A stretch of 64,000 nt of DNA from Lineus longissimus (taxonomy: Eukaryota > Nemertea > Pilidiophora > Heteronemertea > Lineidae): positions 23,282,646-23,346,645 of the forward strand of contig NC_088311.1 in the NCBI RefSeq assembly GCF_910592395.1, written 5' to 3'. Position 1 is the first letter of the stretch; each line of letters opens with the position of its first letter. Positions 54,801 through 64,000 of the stretch are shown piece after piece. A program made the translations under genes and the position numbers. Below the pieces are notes generated by a model. That model did not search any database and was not told where the DNA came from. It was given only the letters and a program-made list of their open reading frames with translations.

Positions 54801-54928
54801 TAAAGAAGGGTCACACTATGCACTATTACTGTTTCATTCCTTCTGGGTTTCACGGGATCTACGTTAAAAGCGGACACGTGCACGCCTACACTGACGCGAA
54901 AAAATTTGGATGCCCTGCCGGATTTTAG
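48831..54928 (+). CDS. Gamma-glutamyltransferase-like protein (GGT1/GGT5 family)
   Basis: Complete, 11 exons: 48831-49042, 49269-49391, 50199-50299, 50761-50974, 51184-51341, 51827-51973, 52527-52660, 53156-53349, 53891-54131, 54315-54434, 54782-54928; 596 aa (human GGT1 569). An N-terminal hydrophobic segment (FVLLFVTLVAFYAHCSAF) acts as signal/anchor. Family marks are NGESSGVGGGLMMTIYD, GREVAPAAA (R123), SIGVPGVVAAMKEA, PWASLFEPA, GGLLSLDDLKNYRA and FAYAKRVLLGD. The autocleavage/catalytic Thr is T406 in KHS-TSHVSI. The Gly pair is in GGASGGGK. The family is a membrane-bound ectoenzyme that breaks down glutathione and its conjugates. Several pocket residues differ from human GGT1: V445 replaces E420, and G476-T477 replace S451-S452. 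Activity or specificity may be changed. The exon-5 donor (GTTTTT) is weak. AATAAA is at 55280-55285. Confidence 0.93.
49530..49625. repeat. Foldback (inverted repeat) in GGT intron 2
   Basis: Left arm 49530-49558 (core CCCCCGAAACGTCCACGTGA) and right arm 49597-49625 (core TTCACGTTGGCGTTTCGGGG) pair over about 29 bp with a few mismatches around a 38-bp loop. MITE-like remnant. Confidence 0.82.
50102..50164. repeat. Hairpin with 19-bp arms in GGT intron 2
   Basis: Arms TGTCACAGTGCTGCAACTT (50102-50120) and AAGTTGCAGCATTGTGACA (50146-50164) are complementary with one mismatch and a 25-nt loop. It lies 35 bp upstream of exon 3, so a hairpin in the pre-mRNA could influence acceptor use; this is inference. 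Confidence 0.88.
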
Positions 54929-56564
54929 ACCTGTTGTACTTTGATATTTTTCAAACCGTGTGTGCAGTGCGTTAGTGCAAAAGCAATTTCAGATTCAAAA
55001 TACGTACATTTTATACACGAACTGTATCCAGTAAATTGTGGCCTTTGAACGGACATTTCTCAAATTATAAGTTGTGGTTGATGAGAAACATGCCACAGAA
55101 AATTTCACTGCAGGAGGGGTTATTGGGCGAAAAGGCATCGTATCGTCAAGGCGAACATCAGGCTATTGGGAAATATGTTTCATGGTTTTAAATCAGCATG
55201 AACATGGAACATTCTTAGTGTTGGCCAGATTATGGCGATGATTACTTCTGAAAATGGCCCATATGTAGTGTTTCTCCTCAATAAAGACTAGTCATCATCA
55301 ATTCTTGATACTTTATTTCAAATGAATAAGAGTGGGATACGTGCAGCCTTACGAATCGATATTCATTATACGCATGTACCAAGACGGACTTAGCCGTTCT
55401 TTTCGGCGTCTACAGGTGCGAGTTCAGATCTTTATGATGTTGGCCTTGCTTTGGAGGAAAAATCAAAGTAATTTCAACTTCTCCGCAATTTTTGCCTAGT
55501 AGGGCCTTGATGACATGAAAAATACATGTAGATGATTCGAGGCCCGCGGGTAGCGCCGATACGGCCAGTTGGTGGGGACAGACTGCCAGGCACCTGGTAC
55601 TGCATTAGAGATAAGAGTTGGGAAGTATGGAGGAGTGTCTCATTAGCTAATTCTAGCTGGCGATTCCTGGAGGGGTGACACTATAATAAACTTTAAATAG
55701 CCAATTGACTCTTCCTTCCTGCAATTCATCAATAATGGACCATTGGCCGTAGTGACATGTCCATTTATCATGATCATTAAGGGTCAACAACTTTAACATT
55801 GCCCCAGATAAAATGCCTGGCATATAAAAGCGTTATACTGTCAATTCTTGTTCGAACAATTAACGACCGACCAATGAAAAACTATGCAAATGTATTGCAT
55901 TCATGTCCACAGTCATGAAGATATCATCCTATGCACGATATTTGCAAGTTTATAATGTGTGCAATATGGTTTGACAAGTTTGACACATGAAATCCAAGCA
56001 TGGTGTTGGTTGGTAAGACATACTAAGAGCGGATCGAATACAGGGACGTTGAAGCCTGAGTTCTGAGAATAGCGAAGGACTGTACACGTACAATCTATAT
56101 TGTCGCGTTAAGTGCTACACCTAACCGGATAGCTGTTTGTAACAGGTATGTTGATTAGCAAGTCACCCCTACTCAAGGAAGGTAAGGGCTTTTTTTTATT
56201 AAATAGGCCGTGATATAACGATATTGGTTTCTACATTGGCACTCAACGCCGCGTTTAGTAATGAACTATTAAGGTCGGAGGTACCGTCAAGTTATGTGCT
56301 AATTTATCTATGCGCAATTCGTAAAACACCTTTGTACTTAGCTGTAGTAAGAATCGGAGGTATCTATAAAAACTCTCCATATAACAGATACATACTTCGC
56401 ACTTCGTCGTTCGTAGCCAAGTTCGTAGCTCTTAAGAGTAAGGCTTGCGAAACCAGCCGCCTGACAGAGCATAACACCGCAGCGCATAATTATACATGTA
56501 GGGAAGGAAAACTCTCTCTGGGTAACGAATAATACAGGGTGAAAAACATAAGACCCAGGTAAAG
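54929..56564. other. GGT 3' UTR and intergenic DNA upstream of the P450
   Basis: Poly(A) signal of the GGT gene at 55280-55285; the rest shows no exon. It presumably contains the P450 promoter. Confidence 0.5.
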
Positions 56565-59480
56565 ATGACAGCCATGTATTGCCAGAACATGTATAGCCCA
56601 ACGTTTGATTCCTCAGGTGCTCAGTTAGAAACAACGACCATGATCTTCGAACTCGTAGAGAACCTGCAGCCAACCACAGTGCTAGGTTTCCTCGTGGTGC
56701 TATGTCTGTCCTTCCTTTACCTAAGACGAAATGAGAAGCTGCCCCCGGGTCCAAGAGGGCTCCCTCTGATAGGCAGCATTCCATTCATAGGTTGGTGCAT
56801 TTATTGCTACATTATGAGGTTGGTTTGTAAGAGGATTGCAAGTCCTTGCGAGCACTGACAACTGCTGACATGACCAACCGATCACATTTACTTACCACTT
56901 CGTTTTGCACAAGGGCTTGCTAATAAAGCTATCGTCTGACATATAGAAACGGTCTGTAAATACTGTCAAAAACTATGATCTAATAGTTTTCCAAATATTT
57001 TTCTCCTCCATTTTGCATGTACAACCCTTGTGATTTCTCATGTTTGCGATTTTACTACAAACGTAAAAGTTCGACCACTGAGGATATTTATCTTTTCAGG
57101 CAAGAATTTGGCAGCAGAAGCTTTACAAATATCGAAGGAATACAACAGTGACGTAATTACCATACGCCTTGGGCCAATCCTTGGCATCTTTCTCAACTCG
57201 TATGATACAATCAAAGATGGCCTCTCAAGCGATGACTTCACTGACAGACCGGATCAGATATTCTTCAAGAAGTTCATTTGCGAAGGCAAAGGCAAGATAA
57301 AGAGTCCATATTTCTAAAATGTCATTACACATTTGAGAGTTCTGAAAATCTCAATTTTTCTCCGGCAGCTATTGATGGGTTGGTATAGCGTTGATGTGGG
57401 CTTCTTGACAGTCACCAGTATTCTGCCTACCACTTCATCCGTTGTTTGACACATGTCTGTCAGTTTTAGGTAAAAATATGAAGCCTTTTTGGAGGGCCAA
57501 AATGATTGGTGCTGCTAAATTTCACAACTCTCTCTTCAGGTATTGTCTCTACCGATGGACCCGAGTGGAAAGAACAACGCCGTTTCGCGCTCTCCGTCCT
57601 TCGAGACTTCGGAATGGGCAAGATGGCGGCCGAGGAGAAAATATTGAACGAAACCCAGCAACTCTTAACCGAAATCGAAAAGAAAGGTTCAGAGGAATTT
57701 GACATCCAACCCCTCCTGGCAACCTCAGCAGCGAATATTATTTGTCTGATAATATTTGGACAGAGATATTCATATGACGACGAAGAGTTCTCGTACTACA
57801 TCTCAAGGTTCCAAGAAAACGTTAAACTGATGGGCCAGGGTAACCCCTTGACCGTCATTCACTGGCTGCGCCATCTACCGGGGGATTTATTTCACTACAA
57901 ACAGGTCATGCGCAATGTGAGGCACGTGCTTGGTTTTCTCGACAACCACATAAAAGAGCACAAAGAGAGATTCGACCCTGATAACATCATGGATTTCTTG
58001 GATGCGTATATTTTGGAAAAGCAGCGACAGGATAAGAGAAACCCAGACAATTCGTTCACAGGTAAGTGAAGACTGGTCGCAATTGCAGGTTGAATTCAAC
58101 GTCAAGAAGAGTAGTTTCCGGATGTCTATCTTCCTCGTAGGGGGAGGATCTAATGAGCCTTCGTTTAACTAGATTAGTAAAAGTTGCTCGGGCAAGGGTT
58201 CAATTTCACAACACATTCTGCAAATCAGTGACGGACCCCAGTGGATGCAATGACAAGATCCTATTGAAGTGCTTTTCCCAGCCTAAGTTTTTTCTTGTAG
58301 CCTGATAAGGACGATAGACCACGGAAAATACCGTTAATTCCTCACGCTGCACGAAAATTTCCAAGAGGCATGGACACCACTGTTGACTAGCCAGTCTCCG
58401 TGATAATATGAAATCACTTTTACGGCTCTTGCAGATCTTCAACTTGTGAACGTCATGGGAGACCTGTTTCTTGCCGGCTCCGACACATCAGCGACTACTA
58501 TTCTGTGGGGCCTGCTATACCTGATCACCATGCCAGAAATTCAGAAAAAAGTCCAACAGGAAATTGACGATGTGATCGGACGAGAGAGAACGCCTTCAAT
58601 GATGGACAAGCGCCACCTCCCGTACACCGAGGCAACCATCTTGGAGATTCATCGCGTTGGAAGCATTGGTCCAATCGGTGCGCCCCATTCAAACAATGCT
58701 CGTGATGTCATGTTCCGAGGATACAAAATTCCGAAAGGATCCTTCGTCTTCCCGAACCTATGGGCCGTGCACAGGGATCCTGCGTCTTGGAAATACCCCG
58801 AGGGTTTTCATCCCGAGAATTTCTTGAATGAGAATGGCGAGGTCGTTTTGCCAAAAACATGGCTGCCCTTTTCTTCAGGTATGGACTCTTCGGTTTTCGA
58901 GGGTATTCGATATTATGAAACTGATACTGTATGTAAGTTCAACAACTTTTTAATGTAGTGTCATTGGATACACAATGGTTGTAAAATAATAATAGTTAAA
59001 AGACAGTCATGACAGGCGTTCAAAATTTGGACCATGTACCAGCCAAGTTTGGCTGACTACTGTACCTCTATTGGGCATGGAGGGCAGCTGGCAGGTACCA
59101 ATTTAACCTGAATCGTTGGCGACAGGTCGCTGCGTTTATATCAGTTCATCATGGATTACAAGTACAAACCAATTCGAGATGTCAGACGAGCTGAAAGTAT
59201 ACATGGATAAGAGACATTAAGCCCACCCTTACACCATGTCATTCTGAAATCAGCTGATTTTCAAAGTTCGTCGTAATCATGATAGCATCTCCTTTCAGGT
59301 CGGCGGCAGTGCCCTGGAGAAAGCCTTGCCAAAATGGAGGTCTTCCTCGTAATGACGTCATTGCTGCAGAAATTCTACTTTTCGATACCAGAGGGCGATG
59401 AAAAACCGGCTCTTGAGGGCGTGTTCGGAATGAATTTGAGCCCACAGCCTTTCCATCTTTGTGCTAGCTTGAGGAGTTAA
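56565..59480 (+). CDS. Cytochrome P450, CYP2-clan
   Basis: Complete, five exons: 56565-56790, 57100-57291, 57540-58061, 58435-58878, 59299-59480; 521 aa, or 496 aa if translation starts at the second in-frame ATG (56640), which fits the usual family length better. ER-membrane heme monooxygenase. Marks, numbered from 56565: TM anchor VLGFLVVLCLSFLYL, proline hinge KLPPGPRGLPLIGS, I-helix LFLAGSDTSATT (D330-T331), ExxR at E384-R387 (EIHR), FHPENFL region, and heme loop FSSGRRQCPGE with C466 as iron ligand. WKEQRRF after GKGIV is typical of the CYP2 clan (2U1/2J/2C-like). The intron after 57291 starts with GC instead of GT. Substrate unknown. AATAAA is at 59924-59929. Confidence 0.95.
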
Positions 59481-60800
59481 AAACCAATTGGCTATGAATG
59501 TAATTTACGGCAATTGTAAATACGACGTGTACATACACTCATTTAAATTTAATTAAATGGAACGAAGAAAGACGATGTAGTCCAGTAAATATAGGAATGT
59601 ACCTGGAACAAATTAGAACAGTGGAAAACACTCAGAAAAAAACGCTTAGATGAGATTGTTGTTGATAGGGGTATACGCCCTATGCTGCGTTGAATCGTTG
59701 TAATGCTTAACGGCGGCCGGAGTCTTTGCTGTTTGCTATCCGAATGCTGTCATGCAAAGCACCATATAAAGTGTATGAGATGACACTGTGTCTTCAATGC
59801 AATGACCAAAACAAGGATGAATCGCCACGACTGTGGTTCAGGCTCTACAACAACCAGTTATCGGCGAGTATTCTGTCTTACCATCATTAATAAATGGATG
59901 ACCAGTGTAACTGCTGGAAACAAAATAAATTAATTGATGTTGCCAACTTCATTTTCATGGTAATTTTACCTTCCTTCGATATATTATGAGCAATTTTTCA
60001 GTGTATTTGTGTCTGGTAGGCATACAAGGAATATCATCCATCAACGAATTCTACTCATTGCCAAGCACCATGTCTTCCACTACCAAAATACACGGTGCGA
60101 TGTACGTTGTATGGGTTTTGATTGGTCGAGAATCCTTCGTTTATTCTGTTCGAGTCAGATGTTCGTGCTGTCACGACAATACCAGGAAGGGGACAGGGAA
60201 AGGAAGTAAAGGGAATGAACGGACGACTAGAGTTATTAGCTCTGCCTACGCCCTCTTCCACCACCCTGATTTATGTAAACAGGGCAAGGGATTTACTAGA
60301 ATGCTGCAATTCTTAAATATCAACAAGAACCATCAAATGAATGGACACTGTGATGATTGACATTTTCGAGGATATCATCAGCATGGAAGTTTCCCTGGAC
60401 GGTGACAACCAATGGTGACAACCATAAATGTAGAAACAGTCGTTCTGATGACGTCCGATCTTACTGATCTAATCGGCAGAGAAGGAGGAGACATGAACTG
60501 ACGAACAACACCGATAATTCCGCATGCCATGAATAGTGGACTAGTTGGTCTGGAACACTTCCAATTTCAATACTGATTACCGACCACTATGGATGTTTTG
60601 ATATTTTTGACTATCTTTCCACTCTGAATCACCGTTTGTCACATGTCTGTTCTATTTATGTTCAATAGCGTTTGGTTCTATTAGCAGGCATTGAAACGGT
60701 CCCTGGTGCAACTTGTTTCCTCTGAAGTAGTAGGCGCAGCGTATTACAGAGACAGCAACCACCACCGTGGAATTACCGATTGTATCACGTCTACGCCACC
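59481..60800. other. P450 3' flank and intergenic DNA
   Basis: Noncoding; candidate poly(A) signals at about 59889 and 59924. An open frame at 59986-60360 has no splice context or recognised family. Confidence 0.4.
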
Positions 60801-60807
60801 GCTAATC

Positions 60808-60924
60808 ATGATTGCGAGTATTTTAGTCCTCGTTTCTTTTCCAATCGGAATCACTGGTGGTTGCTTCCCTGTTGGCGATTTTCCACCATGTTTTAACATT
60901 CACGCTGGTTCTAGGTGCTGTTGA
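60808..60924 (+). pseudogene. Partial duplicate of the GPCR signal-peptide start
   Basis: MIASILVLVSFPIGITG here matches MIAIYILILVLFPIGVHS 220 bp downstream in both protein and DNA, including bases before the ATG. After the signal-like segment the frame diverges and stops. It looks like a decayed tandem copy of the first exon start, or an alternative first exon whose continuation is lost. Confidence 0.5.
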
Positions 60925-61028
60925 GATATTCCCTAACGCAACCAGACTACTCCTTATTTGAAGCAGTGGTAATCGGAGACGGGTCAGATAACCAACGGGG
61001 TATTACGGACTGAGCATCACTGCCAAAC

Positions 61029-61413
61029 ATGATTGCTATTTATATTTTAATTCTTGTTCTATTTCCAATCGGAGTTCACAGCAAGACACAAGGTGTCGTG
61101 GACATCATGCACGTCAAATGGATACACTCAGAATTAGTTAATTACCTCAAATCAATTAATAATTCACTTCTCAATAAAACGGACGTCGGTAACGGATTAA
61201 CGGTTGAGGAAAAACAACTTCTTGACGATTTTCGGTCTGGGCTGTACGTCTACACGGAGCCTGCCTCCATTGTTCTGATGTGTCTTTACATTGTTTTGTT
61301 TCCATTTGCATTCATGGGGAATATCTGTATTCTGGTGGTGGTGATGAGCAACAGACATCTACGGCACGTCACCAACTTTTTTCTCGTCAACTTGGCTGTG
61401 GCAGATCTACTTG
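61029..61413 (+). CDS. Class A peptide GPCR, first coding exon (partial gene)
   Basis: The exon encodes 128 residues and ends at donor GTAAGT. It has a signal-like start (MIAIYILILVLFPIGVHS) and an extracellular domain with N-glycosylation sites in INNSLLNKT. TM1 is MCLYIVLFPFAFMGNICILV with the conserved GN. TM2 is HVTNFFLVNLAVADLL with the conserved Asp of LAVAD. The pattern HLRHVTNFFLVNLAVADLL and an intron right after LAVADLL resemble orexin/allatotropin and related neuropeptide receptors. No later transmembrane exon was recognised in the remaining 2.6 kb, so the gene probably runs past the window. Confidence 0.75.
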
Positions 61414-63574
61414 GTAAGTACAATGATATTTCAAAGAATTTCGTTAACCCATGAGGAGAACATCGTACCTTTTCAATAACTTACACGAGGCAAATTCGTG
61501 CTCTGGAGTTCAGCAATGAAAGAGGTGTTATTTTGTGCGCCTTAGGTTCAAGTCCATGGTAGATCAATTAAAAAAGCGGCCCGTGCCAGAACCTTGGATG
61601 CCAAATTTAATGATACAATGGTTTTGTTGTTCTAAGTTACATATTTCTGTCCTTATGAATTTTAGATATGATAGATGCTGCACCAATATGGAACAACATG
61701 ACATTTCCACACTCGTTAAAAAAATTCATCACGCCGTTTTTTAACATCCTTTGCGTAGGGTTTTTGTAAAACCCTTGTGGCTATAGTTAATTATGAGACT
61801 GATCTGTCAGTTCCAACCGGTCCTTCAAAACAGTGCTAATTACGGTGGTAATTGACGGTTTCCCTTTACTAAGGATTTTTCAAAGAGCCATACCGCCAAA
61901 TGGGTTACGTGCTTTTTCAATATTCTCGCAGCAAAGCAAACCAGAAAAATAACGTACCTCTCAGACCAGAAGATATCTAGGGAATTTTTTCCTCTCGATG
62001 ATTTCTCAAATCAGCTAACTTGGCAATGATATTGATATGTGCCTTTATATGCAGCGCCCAGCTGTACAAAAGGAGTTAAGCCACTTACCCTTTTCAATTA
62101 GGTTCACAGGACTTAAAAGCCCAATTTAAACTGGACCAAATATGTGACAAGCCTGGCCGGGTGATAGTGCGCAAGTTGCTAATTCATAAACAAAGCGTCG
62201 GTCTCTAAAAAATTTAAACCAAGTCCGATGAGACCAAAGCAGAGCACTCAAAGCTCTATGCAAGCTTAGTACCAGCGAGTGAGAAGAGCAAAAACATTGC
62301 CGAAACGCCCCTGACAGGATTCGTTAAAGCTGGTCGACTCATCAATAAAATGTCAAAGGTCCATCTAGTAATTACATTCAAATTCAGTTAGAAATGCCTC
62401 AAGCAATCATTTGATAAATTCTACAATATTCTATGCGCTCAGAGATTATTTATTTGCAAATCTGTACTTCAATCACCCAGGATGTCTTCAGAAGAATATT
62501 TTTTCGTAATTTCCTTTCATTGAGAGTCAATACCGAAACTTTCAAAATAAGTGGATTAGACGATCAAACGGCTTCTCCATCCTTAACTGCACTCAGAAAG
62601 GAGAAAGCCTGGTTTTCCTGTTTCGACACCGGTTTTTTTTCGGCTGCCAAGAATGCAACATTTTTTCTCTCCCAATTGACTAAAAAACAAGATCAATTGA
62701 ATATTTTCCTATCCTGCTCTTTACAGGTAAATGTAGGGCGGCATATGAGTTTCTCATACTTCTATCGCACAGTTATACATAACATGTATGAGGAGGCTCA
62801 GGCAATTGAGAAAAAAAACGAATTCTCTTCTCCATGTCTTATATTTGTTCGTAAAACACACACATGTAATGTCTTTGGCGATCGCTTTACTTGATGGATA
62901 AAGGAATCGATTTACAGTAAAATCCTTTGAGAGGGAATTGCCGACACAATACATTAATACAAACAGACAAAAGACTAAATTCATCCTGGGGCAGCGCATG
63001 GCTCATCATACCTCTCAAACACTAGAAAAATGAAGAAAATTGTTCCTACTGTTAACGTTAAACTAGTATAAATGGACGTCGGAGAGATTCTAAAGGTACA
63101 TTGAGAAAGTTTCTAGAATCAGGAACTATGATTAAGATGGTTTACTGACAACTAACCTCACAAATTTTCTATCAGTGACCACGGTTCATCTTGAAACTAG
63201 GCCTTGGCCTCGTTCCCATGAAGAGATCAAGGTCGTCCTGTGATCAAAATGAGAAGTTATGGAATATTAATTTGGCAGGTTTGTAATAAGTTACTGATTA
63301 ATTAATTGGAGAAAAGGTGCCACGTACCAAGGTACACATGACAACCTATAACAAAGCTGTAAGCTGCTTGGTCAGGAAAGCAAACGAGGAAGACAAGATT
63401 GGTGACTGCTTAATGCCGGTAAATCATTCTAAGGGAAACAAACAGAGGAGATGAATGAGTTTCCTGCCTGATCAGTTCTACAGAATGGTCGGACGGCGCA
63501 AATTGATATTTACGACAGTCCGGCCACATTTATCTTATTTTTTGTTTTTAAAGCCTTGCAGAATGAGGTAGATT
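61414..63574. other. Probable GPCR intron, no exon recognised
   Basis: AT-rich DNA. I searched for TM3-like DRY and later TM motifs and saw none. The 153-codon frame at 62433-62894 has biased, noncoding-like composition. Confidence 0.4.
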
Positions 63575-63822
63575 GCCATACCAGTCGCTACAATAAAGAA
63601 CACTAATTTTCAGTTCCAGCCTCACCCGAAATCCACCCCATCTTCCATCTATGTCCGTTTTAATGTGACAATGGCGGGAAAAAAACGAGATGAAAGGGGG
63701 ACGTGGTTGGTGTGAGGTGATGGGGGCATCCTGAACTAACATGCCATACCAGTTGCTACAATAAACAACTCAGTTTCACCTGAAGTCCAACCCAGTTCCA
63801 TCTTTGCAGCGACTGGTATGGC
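63575..63822. repeat. Foldback/direct repeat element
   Basis: GCCATACCAGTCGCT (63575-63589) is matched by its exact reverse complement AGCGACTGGTATGGC (63808-63822). A direct copy of the left end, extending through ACAATAAA and a CACC-GAA-TCCA block, starts at 63743. This looks like a small foldback element with a partly duplicated end. Confidence 0.78.
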
Positions 63823-64000
63823 GTGTATAGGAGAGACCCTATTGGCGATTTCGTGTAACTTAATCTTGCCTCCACCTGCCTATCTTGGCTGCTGCCTTTA
63901 GTCTCCCTTTATGGGTCAGCAGTTTAGTTGGACTGAATCTGTCCTTATTACGGCAAACTGCCCCAGGCGAAAAAAACCCAACAAACGGCAGACATTCCTT

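Noticed and set aside
56224-56532. 102-codon plus-strand ORF upstream of the P450
   Set aside because: No recognisable family, no splice context, and it lies in the presumed promoter.
62433-62894. 153-codon plus-strand ORF
   Set aside because: Composition looks noncoding (homopolymer runs translate to Phe/Lys stretches) and it lacks GPCR transmembrane motifs.

Overview
The window is animal nuclear DNA. Genes are split into many short exons with GT-AG introns, intergenic DNA is AT-rich, poly(A) signals follow several genes, and mobile-element debris fills introns. Gene content (FAM91A1, ANKRD29, DNAJB9, CYP2-clan P450, gamma-glutamyltransferase, F-type lectin, class A GPCR) fits a bilaterian invertebrate. 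The (ACG)n-tailed repeats ending in a hairpin suggest a mollusc, brachiopod or annelid, but that placement is inference. No search was run; families were recognised by reading translations, and exon borders were set by splice sites and codon phase.

Layout. 1-2.4 kb (+): 3' part of a carbonyl reductase 1-like gene with a duplicated, apparently mutually exclusive exon carrying the catalytic serine. 3.0-3.4 kb: repeat and LINE remnants. 4.6-11.8 kb (-): a coiled-coil protein ending in a dynein-type microtubule-binding domain without a motor. 12.6-20.6 kb (+): complete FAM91A1, head-to-head with the former. 22.1-26.6 kb: a degenerate 71-bp satellite with longer-period and inverted segments, then a 70-bp minisatellite. 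30.5-37.3 kb (-): complete ANKRD29-like ankyrin gene. 37.4-39.9 kb: uncertain coding fragments and a 34-bp perfect palindrome. 40.0-41.1 kb (+): DNAJB9/ERdj4-like ER co-chaperone, convergent with a class I methyltransferase (41.7-43.8 kb, -). 45.2-45.6 kb: a MITE-like element. 45.6-47.9 kb (-): secreted F-type lectin plus PAN/apple-like protein. 48.8-54.9 kb (+): complete gamma-glutamyltransferase-like gene. 56.6-59.5 kb (+): complete CYP2-clan P450. 61.0-61.4 kb (+): first coding exon of a peptide-type GPCR; no later exon was found before the window ends.

These are independent genes rather than a pathway; there is no operon structure. The most interesting points are the stand-alone dynein stalk/MTBD protein, the alternative CBR1 exons separated by only 47 bp, changed substrate-pocket residues in the gamma-glutamyltransferase, loss of the sugar-binding histidine in the F-lectin, and a well-preserved solo LTR nested inside a tandem-repeat element.
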